From UBA1444 sp964521625 (GTDB lineage: Bacteria; Bacillota; Negativicutes; UBA1444), in contig CAZFSM010000007.1 in assembly GCA_964521625.1 (NCBI GenBank), positions 1 to 64,000 of the forward strand: a DNA stretch of 64,000 nucleotides, written 5' to 3'. Numbering within the stretch: position 1 is the stretch's first letter; each line of letters begins with the position of its first letter. Of the stretch, positions 14,188-21,894 are shown piece by piece. Both the position numbers and the translations under genes were made by a program. The notes under the pieces are model-generated. The model saw only the letters and a list, made by a program, of their open reading frames with translations. It had not been told where the DNA came from and ran no database searches.

Positions 14188-15123
14188 ATGGATGTCGTCG
14201 CTGAGTTGTTGAACGGTTCCAAACTGGCCATAGCGAGAGCCATTACAGCCGTTGAAAACGAATATGAGCATGCTACAGAAATCATGCAAGCACTTTATCC
14301 CCATACGGGACATGCTTATATTATTGGTATTACCGGACCTCCCGGGGCCGGCAAAAGCACTTTGACTGACAAGTTGACCAAAGAATATCGCAGCCGGGGT
14401 AAAACAGTCGGCATTATTGCGGTAGACCCCAGTAGTCCGTTTTCCGGCGGCGCCATTCTTGGCGATCGCATCCGGATGAATGAACTGACGATGGACGACG
14501 GCGTGTTTATCCGCAGTATGGCTACCCGTGGCAGTCTTGGTGGCATGTCCCGCAAAACTGCCGAAGTCGTCAAAATCCTTGACGCGGCAGGCAAAGACAT
14601 TGTCATCATTGAAACGGTTGGCGTGGGACAGTCGGAAGTGGATATCGTGAAAACGGCCGACACTACATTGGTTGTATTGGTTCCGGGACTTGGAGATGAT
14701 ATTCAGGCCATCAAGGCTGGCATCTTGGAGATTGGCGATGTTTTTGCCATCAACAAGGCTGATCGGGAAGGCGTGGAACGCCTGAACCTGGAAATCGAGA
14801 TGATGCTTGACCTTGACCAGGCTGAAAATAAATGGCGGCCCAAGGTTATGCGTACAGTCGCCAGCCAAAACGAGGGCGTTTGCGAACTGGTGAACGCAAT
14901 CGAAGAACATGCGACGCACATGGTCAAATCAGGATCGATCCAAAGACGACGGTTTGAGCGGACCCGCACCGAGATTTTGGCGATGCTGGATGAAGCAATC
15001 AAAATCTATCTGATGAAAAAAGTCGCGGGTAGCAAGTTTGAATCATTGGCAATGGAAGTCAATCAACGCAAAAACGATCCTTACTCGGCAGTGCGTTCTA
15101 TTCTAGCGGAGGTCCTGAAATAA
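14188..15123 (+). CDS. meaB: Methylmalonyl-CoA mutase-associated GTPase MeaB
   Basis: A 311-residue G3E-family GTPase. Walker A is G-P-P-G-A-G-K-S-T-L (near residue 50); V-D-P-S-S-P-F-S-G-G-A-I-L-G-D-R-I-R-M, E-T-V-G-V-G-Q-S-E and N-K-A-D follow in order. MeaB gates cofactor loading and protects or reactivates methylmalonyl-CoA mutase using GTP. It sits directly after the mutase genes and before the epimerase, the classic arrangement. The C-terminal dimerisation arm is present, so the gene looks full length. Confidence 0.95.
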   Translation: MDVVAELLNGSKLAIARAITAVENEYEHATEIMQALYPHTGHAYIIGITGPPGAGKSTLTDKLTKEYRSRGKTVGIIAVDPSSPFSGGAILGDRIRMNELTMDDGVFIRSMATRGSLGGMSRKTAEVVKILDAAGKDIVIIETVGVGQSEVDIVKTADTTLVVLVPGLGDDIQAIKAGILEIGDVFAINKADREGVERLNLEIEMMLDLDQAENKWRPKVMRTVASQNEGVCELVNAIEEHATHMVKSGSIQRRRFERTRTEILAMLDEAIKIYLMKKVAGSKFESLAMEVNQRKNDPYSAVRSILAEVLK

Positions 15124-15155
15124 TCTATATATATTTTTAAAAGGAGGGCTTATCT

Positions 15156-15581
15156 ATGTTCAAGATCCTACACATCGACCACATTGGAATCGCGGTTAAC
15201 GAATTAGCCGCAGTCAAGGACATCTTCGCCGACAAGCTGGGGATGTTCCACCAACCGGAAGACGAAGTCGTTGACTCGCAAAAAGTCAAAGTCAGCTTCT
15301 TCCCCTGCGGTGACGCAGAACTCGAGTTTCTGGAGTCCACGGCTCCGGATGGCCCGATTGCCAAAGCCATCGAAAAAAATGGCGGCAAAAATCTGGTCCA
15401 GCACATCGCATTGCGCGTTGACAACATTGAAAACGCAATTGCCGATTTGATGGCCAAAGGCGTGGAAATGCTCGACAAGGCGCCCCGGTACGGCGCTGGC
15501 GGCGCGAAAATCGCGTTCCTGCACCCGAAAGCAACCGGCGGCATTCTGATCGAGATCTGCGAGCACCCTGACCGTCACTAA
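15156..15581 (+). CDS. mce: Methylmalonyl-CoA epimerase
   Basis: A 141-residue VOC-fold epimerase with paired beta-alpha-beta-beta-beta modules. Expected metal ligands and neighbours are seen: H-I-D-H-I-G-I-A-V (residues 5-13), V-Q-H-I-A-L-R-V-D (near 81) and L-I-E-I-C-E-H (near 130). It converts (R)- to (S)-methylmalonyl-CoA so the mutase product can be decarboxylated by the next enzyme in the operon. Start ATG follows AAAAGGAGGG. Length is typical for the family (about 135-150). Confidence 0.94.
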   Translation: MFKILHIDHIGIAVNELAAVKDIFADKLGMFHQPEDEVVDSQKVKVSFFPCGDAELEFLESTAPDGPIAKAIEKNGGKNLVQHIALRVDNIENAIADLMAKGVEMLDKAPRYGAGGAKIAFLHPKATGGILIEICEHPDRH

Positions 15582-15627
15582 GAACCAGTCAAAGTAATAT
15601 CACTACCGACAACGATGGAGGTGTACA

Positions 15628-17157
15628 ATGTCTGCGATGCAGGAAAAAGTCAATCTGCTGCACAAAAAACAGCAAAAAGTGCTGAACGGCGGCGGCGAAA
15701 AGCGGATCGAAAAGCAACATGCCAGCGGTAAGAAAACCGCCCGTGAGCGTATTGCGCTACTGATGGATCCCGGTTCTTTTGTCGAACTGGACCAGTTTGT
15801 GACGCACCGTTGCACAAATTTCGGCATGGAAACCAAGGATCTTCCGGGTGAAGGCGTCGTCACGGGCTACGGTACCGTGGAAGGTCGTCTGGTCTATGTG
15901 TTCGCACAGGACTTCACCGTGGAAGGCGGTTCCCTCGGTGAAATGCACGCCGCAAAAATCTGCAAGGTTCAAGATCTGTCCATGAAAATGGGCGCTCCCT
16001 TGGTCGGTCTGAATGATTCGGGCGGCGCTCGGATTCAGGAAGCCGTCGACGCTCTGGCCGGTTACGGCAAAATCTTCTTCAAGAACACACTGGCATCCGG
16101 TGTTGTTCCCCAGATCTCCTGTATCATGGGACCTTCGGCTGGCGGCGCGGTTTATTCGCCTGCTCTTACCGACTGGATTTTCATGGTCAAGAAAACCAGC
16201 CAAATGTTCATCACCGGACCGCAGGTCATCAAATCGGTTACGGCCGAAGAAGTTACCGCCGAAGCTCTCGGTGGCGCGATGACCCACAACTCGGTTTCCG
16301 GCGTTGCTCACTTTGCAACGGAGAACGATGAAGATTGCATGGCGCAGGTTCGTATCCTGCTCGGCTTCCTGCCTTCCAACAACATGGAAGAAGCTCCGAT
16401 GGTTGACACTGGGGACAGCCCCGACCGTATGGACGAGGGTCTGAAAGCCATCATGCCGGAAAACCCGAACATGCCTTATAGCATGAAGGAAGTTATCCGC
16501 ATGATCGTTGACCGCGCTGAATTCTTCGAAGTTCAGGAATTCTTCGCTCAAAACATCATCACTGGTTTTGCCCGTTTTGACGGCAGCACCGTCGGCATCA
16601 TCGCCAATCAGCCTGCTGTTATGGCCGGATGCCTTGATGTTAATGCTTCGGATAAATCAGCCCGGTTCATTCGCTTCTGCGATGCATTCAACATTCCGCT
16701 GGTCAACCTGGTTGACGTGCCTGGCTTCCTGCCTGGTACCGACCAAGAATTCGGCGGCATCATCCGCCACGGCGCCAAAATGTTGTATGCTTATTCCGAA
16801 GCGACTGTACCCAAAGTTACCGTTATCACCCGTAAAGCCTACGGCGGATCTTATCTGGCGATGTGCTCGCAGGACCTTGGCGCTGACCAGGTTCTGGCCT
16901 GGCCTTCGGCAGAGATCGCAGTTATGGGACCTGCTGGCGCGGCCAACATCATCTTCCGGGGCGACCCCGAGTGCGAAGCGAAGACCGCGAAATATGTCGA
17001 AGATTTTGCCACGCCTTATAAAGCGGCGGAGCGCGGATTTGTCGATATCGTCATCGAGCCACAGGAAACGCGGCCTCGCATCATTACCGCTCTCAACATG
17101 CTCGCTTCGAAGCGTGAAGCCCGTCCGGCCAAAAAACACGGGAACATCCCGTTGTAA
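15628..17157 (+). CDS. mmdA: Methylmalonyl-CoA decarboxylase alpha subunit (carboxyltransferase)
   Basis: A 509-residue biotin-linked carboxyltransferase of the MmdA/PccB type. Signature blocks include R-I-E-K-Q-H-A-S-G-K-K-T-A-R-E-R near residue 30, G-D-S-G-G-A-R-I-Q-E-A-like N-D-S-G-G-A-R-I-Q-E-A, F-I-T-G-P-Q-V-I and D-V-P-G-F-L-P-G-T-D-Q-E. It moves the carboxyl group of (S)-methylmalonyl-CoA onto biotin, releasing propionyl-CoA. With the biotin carrier and membrane beta subunit downstream it forms a Na+-exporting decarboxylase, so this is an energy-conserving step, not a carboxylase; no biotin carboxylase gene is present. Confidence 0.93.
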   Translation: MSAMQEKVNLLHKKQQKVLNGGGEKRIEKQHASGKKTARERIALLMDPGSFVELDQFVTHRCTNFGMETKDLPGEGVVTGYGTVEGRLVYVFAQDFTVEGGSLGEMHAAKICKVQDLSMKMGAPLVGLNDSGGARIQEAVDALAGYGKIFFKNTLASGVVPQISCIMGPSAGGAVYSPALTDWIFMVKKTSQMFITGPQVIKSVTAEEVTAEALGGAMTHNSVSGVAHFATENDEDCMAQVRILLGFLPSNNMEEAPMVDTGDSPDRMDEGLKAIMPENPNMPYSMKEVIRMIVDRAEFFEVQEFFAQNIITGFARFDGSTVGIIANQPAVMAGCLDVNASDKSARFIRFCDAFNIPLVNLVDVPGFLPGTDQEFGGIIRHGAKMLYAYSEATVPKVTVITRKAYGGSYLAMCSQDLGADQVLAWPSAEIAVMGPAGAANIIFRGDPECEAKTAKYVEDFATPYKAAERGFVDIVIEPQETRPRIITALNMLASKREARPAKKHGNIPL

Positions 17158-17190
17158 TTCCGGCAACGAGCAAAGAGAGGGGTTGACATC

Positions 17191-17406
17191 ATGTCAGATA
17201 TTCATCCGGACATTGTGGCGGCCATCGCTGCCAGTATCAACTGCGTGATGGACGACACCAACATCAGCGCCGAGCTTTTGGCCGCGATTACTGCCGCTGT
17301 GGTTCACCATTCCGGCGGAGTTCATGCAGTCAGAATTAAGCGTACCAGCAACGCGTGGTCCATGTCGGGCCGTCAGAAACTGATGGATTCCCGCCAAACT
17401 GCGTAA
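17191..17406 (+). CDS. Small soluble decarboxylase subunit (MmdE/OadG C-domain-like)
   Basis: A 71-residue protein with no membrane helix. The C-terminal stretch with R-T-S-N-A-W-S-M-S-G-R-Q-K-L-M resembles the W-x-x-x-G-R-x-x-x-M segment at the C-end of delta and epsilon chains of Veillonella-type methylmalonyl-CoA decarboxylase and of OadG. Those segments hold the complex together. It lies between mmdA and the biotin carrier, as mmdE/mmdD do in Veillonella. The N-terminal half (H-P-D-I-V-A-A-I-A-A) recalls a short helical region. Assignment rests on this motif and position. Confidence 0.65.
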   Translation: MSDIHPDIVAAIAASINCVMDDTNISAELLAAITAAVVHHSGGVHAVRIKRTSNAWSMSGRQKLMDSRQTA

Positions 17407-17466
17407 GCACTCAACAGCGTTTCTCAATCGTATATCATAATTCATAAATTAATGGAGGTATGTTTC

Positions 17467-17880
17467 ATGAGAAAGTTCAAAGTCAATGTCAATGGTACCA
17501 GCTACAACGTTGAGGTTGCCGAAGAAGGCGTAGTCGTTTCGGCTGCTCCTGTCGCTGCCGCTGCCCCGGTCGCCGCCGCTCCTGCTGCAGCGCCAGCCCC
17601 GGTCGCCGCCGCTCCAGTTGCTGCTCCGGCCGCTGCCGCTGCCCCGGTTGAAGTTGCTGCCGGTGACACACCGATCAATGCTCCGATGCCTGGTAAAGTC
17701 AGCAAAATCAATAAAAAAGCCGGCGACAAAATTGCCAAAGGCGAATGCATCATGACACTCGAAGCGATGAAAATGCAGAATGAAATCGGTTCGCCGATTT
17801 CTGGCACGATCAAATCGATCAACGTCAACAAGGGTGACAATGTCAAACCGGGTTCGGTTATGGCGGTTATCTCCAACTAA
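17467..17880 (+). CDS. mmdC: Methylmalonyl-CoA decarboxylase gamma subunit, biotin carrier
   Basis: A 137-residue biotinyl carrier protein. The N-terminal M-R-K-F-K-V-N-V-N-G-T region is followed by a roughly 45-residue Ala/Pro-rich flexible linker and a C-terminal biotinyl domain with E-A-M-K-M-Q, whose Lys is biotinylated. It shuttles CO2 from the alpha subunit to the membrane beta subunit. ATG 17467 is chosen because TGGAGG (17453-17458) precedes it; an in-frame ATG at 17452 overlaps that site. Length and architecture match Veillonella MmdC. The bioY-bioB genes at 60965-62516 would supply its cofactor. Confidence 0.93.
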   Translation: MRKFKVNVNGTSYNVEVAEEGVVVSAAPVAAAAPVAAAPAAAPAPVAAAPVAAPAAAAAPVEVAAGDTPINAPMPGKVSKINKKAGDKIAKGECIMTLEAMKMQNEIGSPISGTIKSINVNKGDNVKPGSVMAVISN

Positions 17881-17897
17881 TTTTAGTTTGTATGACT

Positions 17898-17929
17898 GGC
17901 TCTGTGCAGATAACTCTCTGCATAGAGCC
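17898..17929 (+). other. Intercistronic hairpin between biotin carrier and beta subunit genes
   Basis: GGCTCTGTGCAG (17898-17909) pairs with CTGCATAGAGCC (17918-17929), one G-T pair, 8-nt loop. No T-run follows, so it is more likely an mRNA-stabilising or processing hairpin that adjusts subunit ratios than a terminator. Confidence 0.5.
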
Positions 17930-17995
17930 GGAATTCCAGCGAAAAATTAGCCGGTAATGGATTTGACAACTAACAAATAGGAGGGAAAACAGACT

Positions 17996-19153
17996 ATGGA
18001 AGCTTTGATCCAACAGTACCCCTGGCTTGACGAACTGCTGATGGGTTTCCTCGGACTTTCCTGGAAACATGTCGTAATGTGGGCAGTCGGCGCAACGCTC
18101 ATTTGGCTGGCGGCCGCGAAGGACTATGAACCAGCCCTGCTCCTGCCGATCGGTTTCGGCGCGATTCTTGCCAATATTCCGCACTCTTCCGCAGTATCAC
18201 AAGCTAAAGGCGAAGAGGGTTTCCTTATTGTTCTCTATAATGCCGGTATTGCCAATGAATTGTTCCCTGTCCTTATCTTTATCGCTATCGGCGCCATGTG
18301 CGACTTTGCACCGCTGATCCGAAATCCTAAAGTCATGCTGTTTGCCGCTGCCGCTCAGTTCGGTATTTTCGCAACAGCCGTTGCCGCTACGTTCCTTGGA
18401 TTCAGCTTCGAGCATGCCGCTTCGATCGGCATCATCGGCGCTGCTGACGGCCCGACCACCATTTATGTAGCCAGCCGGTTTGCGGTGGAGCTGCTCGGAC
18501 CCCTTTCGGTTGCTGCGTATTGCTACATGTCGCTGGTGCCTGTTATTCAGCCGCCGGTTATCATGGCCTGCACCACCAAAGCCGAACGTCAGATCAAAAT
18601 GGGTTACGAAAACGTGGTGCCTGTTTCCCAGACAACAAAATTCCTGTTCCCAATTATGATTGTCCTGATTGCCGGTATGGTTGCGCCGATTTCGGTTGCC
18701 CTGATCGGCAGTCTGATGTTTGGCAACCTGATCAAAGAATCCGGTGTGACCGAAAACCTGTCGGCCTGCGCGGAAAACGAGTTGGCCAACCTGGTTACCC
18801 TGGTTCTTGGCATCACCATCGGCGGCACCATGGAAGCCGAGCGTTTCCTCAACTACCAGGTGTTACTGATCATGATACTGGGCGCGGTCGCTTTCGTATT
18901 CGACACCGCTGGCGGCGTGCTCTTCGCCAAACTGATGAACCTGTTCAGCAAAGAAAAAATGAACCCGATGATCGGCGCCTGCGGCATCTCGGCATTCCCG
19001 ATGTCCGGCCGTGTTATTGCCAAAATGGCGCTTAAAGAAGACCCGACAAACTTCATCATTCAGCATGCGATCGGCGTTAACGTAGCCGGTCAGGTCGCCT
19101 CGGTCGTAGCCGGCGGCTTGGTCCTTGCGTTGATTCCGGCGTTGGCGAAGTAA
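17996..19153 (+). CDS. mmdB: Methylmalonyl-CoA decarboxylase beta subunit, Na+ pump
   Basis: A 385-residue polytopic membrane protein of the OadB/MmdB/GcdB family. The functional signature G-A-A-D-G-P-T-T-I-Y-V-A-S-R (near residue 150) contains the Asp essential for Na+ coupling in OadB. G-I-S-A-F-P-M-S-G-R-V and N-V-A-G-Q-V-A-S-V-V-A-G-G lie near the C-end. It decarboxylates carboxybiotin and exports Na+. Start ATG follows AGGAGGG. It is followed after 16 bp by the 50-codon membrane protein gene. Confidence 0.94.
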   Translation: MEALIQQYPWLDELLMGFLGLSWKHVVMWAVGATLIWLAAAKDYEPALLLPIGFGAILANIPHSSAVSQAKGEEGFLIVLYNAGIANELFPVLIFIAIGAMCDFAPLIRNPKVMLFAAAAQFGIFATAVAATFLGFSFEHAASIGIIGAADGPTTIYVASRFAVELLGPLSVAAYCYMSLVPVIQPPVIMACTTKAERQIKMGYENVVPVSQTTKFLFPIMIVLIAGMVAPISVALIGSLMFGNLIKESGVTENLSACAENELANLVTLVLGITIGGTMEAERFLNYQVLLIMILGAVAFVFDTAGGVLFAKLMNLFSKEKMNPMIGACGISAFPMSGRVIAKMALKEDPTNFIIQHAIGVNVAGQVASVVAGGLVLALIPALAK

Positions 19154-19169
19154 GGGGGAGGGAAATATT

Positions 19170-19322
19170 ATGAATCCAGCAACAATCAAAGCCCTCACCA
19201 TGATGGCGATCGCATTGCCGACCATGTTCCTGGTTATTCTCGTGTTCATGGGTGCAACCACTCTGCTTCACAAAACATTCCCCGCACCGGCCGAAGAAGA
19301 GACCGAAGAAGACGACGACTAA
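19170..19322 (+). CDS. Tiny membrane-anchor subunit of the decarboxylase (OadG/MmdD TM part)
   Basis: A 50-residue open reading frame. It starts at ATG 19170 after GGGGGAGGG and encodes one membrane helix (about residues 9-33: A-L-T-M-M-A-I-A-L-P-T-M-F-L-V-I-L-V-F-M), then P-A-P-A and an acidic tail ending E-D-D-D. This is the build of the N-terminal half of OadG/MmdD, which anchors the carboxyltransferase to the beta subunit. The soluble C-terminal half appears as the separate 71-residue gene at 17191. The spacing of 16 bp to mmdB and codon use like the neighbours support a real gene. Confidence 0.78.
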   Translation: MNPATIKALTMMAIALPTMFLVILVFMGATTLLHKTFPAPAEEETEEDDD

Positions 19323-19346
19323 ATCGTTTCCTAAACAGTTTTATCG

Positions 19347-19369
19347 GGCGGAGAGATCCTCTCTCCGCC
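19347..19369 (+). terminator. Strong hairpin at end of methylmalonyl-CoA operon
   Basis: GGCGGAGAGA (19347-19356) and TCTCTCCGCC (19360-19369) form a perfect 10-bp stem with a 3-nt loop. No T-run follows, so it may be a weak or factor-assisted terminator, or a 3'-end stabiliser. The 170 bp from here to the next gene hold nothing else I can name. Confidence 0.55.
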
Positions 19370-19543
19370 TCATACCATGATAATTTGGAACTACACCGAG
19401 GATGAAGACAATCTTGTATCCTGTGACCGAAGCGGAAATGGCAATGCTTTTTTTGCGGAATCATATAGAATGAGATTGGTCGGACCCTTGCAGCAAATTG
19501 ACGTGGATCAATAAAAAACAATTTGCAAGGAGGATTTGACTAC

Positions 19544-20899
19544 ATGGATATTTCAACAGCTGCTATTATGTCCATTGTGGCGCTACTGACGGTCGTTATC
19601 ATCAGCTGCGTCAACGAAGACCTGAATGTAGGCTATCTAGCCATCGGCTTTGCCATCATCGTCGGCGGAGTCTGGGGTGGCATGACCGGCGCCAAAGTAT
19701 TGGCGTCGTTCCCGCTCAGCCTGTTTATGATCCTGATCGGCGTTACCTTTCTGTTCGGGATTGCCCGGACCAACGGGACCATGGAAAAACTGACCGCCTA
19801 TTCGGTCCGTATGTGTAAAGGCAATACGAAAGTCATTCCTTTGATCGTTTTTGTACTGACTACCTTCATCACCACCATCGGACCTGGCAATATTGCCGGT
19901 ACCGCTCTGATGGCTCCGGTGGCCATGGCGATCGCAACCCGCGTCGGCATGCCGGCGTTCCTGATGACCCTGCTCGTTGTTGGCGCGTCCAATGGCGCGG
20001 CATTCTCGCCGTTTGCTCCTACCGGCATTATTTCCAACGGCCTTATTGCCAAAATGGCGCCGCAATTGCCGGAAATCACCAAACAAATGACGCTCGACGC
20101 TCTGGCCTGGAAAATTCATTTCAATTCAGAAGTTGCGCAGGGTATTGTCAATATTGGCGGCTTCTTCATCATGGGTGGTTGGGCATGGATGCAAAAAGCC
20201 GGCCAAGTTAAAATCGATATCGACGAACTGGCTCCCAAACCGGAACCGTTCAATTCCGCTCAGCTGCAAACGCTGGCAGCTGTCTTGATCCTAATCCTGG
20301 CGATCGTCATTCCTGGCCTGCCTGGCATGAAAGCCATGCTGCCTAAAGCGTTCCTGAATCTGGTATCTAACGTCGGTACCGTTGCGTTCATTCTGTCCGG
20401 CTGGTTGATGCTGACCGGCGCTGGCGACAGCGATAAAGCGATTAAATCTCAGCCATGGGCCGTTATCATCATGGTCTGCGGCGTGTCGGTACTTGTTGAC
20501 GTCATGGACCAAGCTGGTGGCTTGAATGCATTGGTCAAACTGATTGGCGCTGTTTCAAATCCGGTGACTGTCAATGCATGGTTGGGCTTGATTACTGGCA
20601 TTATCTCGGCTTACTCCAGTTCTTCCGGCGTGGTTATGCCGATGTTCCTGCCGATGGTGCCGGGCCTGATCAAAGAAGTTGGCGGCGGCAATCCGATCGC
20701 CCTGATCTCCTCGATCAATGTTGGCGCTCACCTTGTTGATACCTCACCGTTGTCCACCCTCGGCGCTCTTTGTATCGCTTGCGCCGGTGATCACGAAGAC
20801 AAAGCGGTTCTGTTCCGCAAGCTTCTGATCTGGGGCTTGGCGATGTCCGTGGTTGGCGCAGTGGTTTGCTGGGTGTTCTTCGGTATCCTCGGCCTCTAA
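19544..20899 (+). CDS. MatC-like dicarboxylate/organic-acid transporter (copy 1)
   Basis: A 451-residue polytopic membrane protein of the ion-transporter superfamily with a MatC N-terminal-type domain. Visible features: a hydrophobic N-terminal block, T-T-I-G-P-G-N-I-A-G-T-A-L-M-A-P in the first half and S-A-Y-S-S-S-S-G-V-V-M-P-M-F-L-P in the second half, the paired re-entrant loop motifs typical of this fold. It may import succinate, malonate or a related acid for the upstream pathway; the substrate is inferred only from context. ATG 19544 follows AAGGAGG. It is about 80 % identical by eye to the protein at 21895. Confidence 0.78.
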   Translation: MDISTAAIMSIVALLTVVIISCVNEDLNVGYLAIGFAIIVGGVWGGMTGAKVLASFPLSLFMILIGVTFLFGIARTNGTMEKLTAYSVRMCKGNTKVIPLIVFVLTTFITTIGPGNIAGTALMAPVAMAIATRVGMPAFLMTLLVVGASNGAAFSPFAPTGIISNGLIAKMAPQLPEITKQMTLDALAWKIHFNSEVAQGIVNIGGFFIMGGWAWMQKAGQVKIDIDELAPKPEPFNSAQLQTLAAVLILILAIVIPGLPGMKAMLPKAFLNLVSNVGTVAFILSGWLMLTGAGDSDKAIKSQPWAVIIMVCGVSVLVDVMDQAGGLNALVKLIGAVSNPVTVNAWLGLITGIISAYSSSSGVVMPMFLPMVPGLIKEVGGGNPIALISSINVGAHLVDTSPLSTLGALCIACAGDHEDKAVLFRKLLIWGLAMSVVGAVVCWVFFGILGL

Positions 20900-20920
20900 T
20901 TGCGTTTTCCAAATAATCCG

Positions 20921-20953
20921 AAAGCCGGGAGATTTTCTCCCGGCTTTCATTTT
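20921..20953 (+). terminator. Terminator of transporter copy 1
   Basis: AAAGCCGGGAGA (20921-20932) and TCTCCCGGCTTT (20936-20947) form a perfect 12-bp stem with a 3-nt loop, followed by CATTTT. The core CCGGGAGA/TCTCCCGG is also used after transporter copy 2 (23285). Confidence 0.8.
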
Positions 20954-21058
20954 CCCTCTGGCCCTGCATCAGCAAAAAATGATAAAATATATAATAATTC
21001 AATTGATGAATGCGCAGTATCTTTACTTCGCTATTAAGAAAGTGGTGTAGGCGCTAAT

Positions 21059-21610
21059 ATGAGTAAATTTGTCGAAACGTCGATTGTCAGCCGTAAAAAT
21101 ATCATTGTCATCGGAATTGCCGTGGCGGTATTTCTGTTTCTCTTGTTTGCCAGCGTGGTACGCTGGATGCACGGGATGGCGGTTACGCCGTTTGAAATCG
21201 GTTCGTTGCTGATTATTGTTTTTGTGCTGCTGGAACGGGCACAGCCCAGCTACGAATATGAAGCCGACAGTCGCTGCTTGCTGCTGAAAAAACGCGGTAT
21301 CCTCGGCAATAAGACTATTGAAGTGGAGTACCGCCAGTTAGTTGGTGTTTATGCTTATAAGGCCGCATTGGTCAGCGTGCTGAAATTCCGCCGTACCCAC
21401 CGCATGAACTCCGCACTCGATGGTCGCGATGTCTGGGTCATTGCCTATAAAGTCTCGCCTAGCGGCAAAACTGAGCATAATGAGCGGGTCTATTTCAAAC
21501 CGAGTGAGCAGCTGCTCGAATTCCTGTCGGCCAAGTTGCCTGGCAAGGTGAAAGTGCCGGAGACTCAGGTTGTGCTTGCAGCGCTCGGCAAAGAAATGGA
21601 AGATAAATAG
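21059..21610 (+). CDS. Unknown protein with two N-terminal membrane helices
   Basis: A 183-residue protein I do not recognise. Two hydrophobic helices (about residues 14-35 and 43-61) are joined by a short loop, followed by a soluble domain of about 120 residues rich in beta-strand-like segments (Y-E-Y-E-A-D-S-R-C-L-L-L-K-K-R-G and T-I-E-V-E-Y-R-Q-L-V-G-V-Y). This is the build of bacterial PH-like (DUF304-type) membrane proteins, but the match is weak. It has its own terminator and sits alone between two paralogous transporters. The start ATG has only a weak GTAGG-type ribosome site. Confidence 0.6.
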   Translation: MSKFVETSIVSRKNIIVIGIAVAVFLFLLFASVVRWMHGMAVTPFEIGSLLIIVFVLLERAQPSYEYEADSRCLLLKKRGILGNKTIEVEYRQLVGVYAYKAALVSVLKFRRTHRMNSALDGRDVWVIAYKVSPSGKTEHNERVYFKPSEQLLEFLSAKLPGKVKVPETQVVLAALGKEMEDK

Positions 21611-21627
21611 AAGGTTGTTTGGCATAA

Positions 21628-21660
21628 AGCTCTCCTGATTCCGGGGGAGCTGTTTTTTTT
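21628..21660 (+). terminator. Terminator after unknown membrane protein
   Basis: AGCTCTCC (21628-21635) pairs with GGGGAGCT (21644-21651), with one G-T pair, followed by G and a run of eight or nine T. Classic rho-independent form. Confidence 0.85.
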
Positions 21661-21704
21661 GCAAAGGAGTAGTCAGAAAAGAAGGAATTAGCCAAAATAG
21701 GGGG

Positions 21705-21744
21705 AATATTAACACAATGTGGTATACCACATTGTGTTAATATT
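21705..21744. repeat. Perfect 40-bp palindrome
   Basis: Every base from 21705 to 21744 is mirrored by its complement; the centre is TATA (21723-21726) and the arms read AATATTAACACAATGTGG outside-in. As RNA it would form an 18-bp stem with a 4-nt loop. It lies 150 bp before transporter copy 2 and after a separate terminator, and is not followed by a T-run. It could be a large symmetric operator, a cruciform or a recombination site. I found no second copy by eye. Confidence 0.9.
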
Positions 21745-21894
21745 GTTGTTCTAATTTGTGATTGAAAGGGGGCGTGCCAGTCAAGGCAGCACAGGATGGG
21801 TATAGATTAAATTTTTCTGTGGTATTATTCTTATTGACCCATTGAACTGTCTCACTCCATCGGAACGCGCAATAAATAGGAGGTTTTTTTGTAC

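Noticed and set aside
17521..17671. Ala/Pro codon repeats as a tandem DNA repeat
   Set aside because: They encode the flexible linker of the biotin carrier, a normal low-complexity region.
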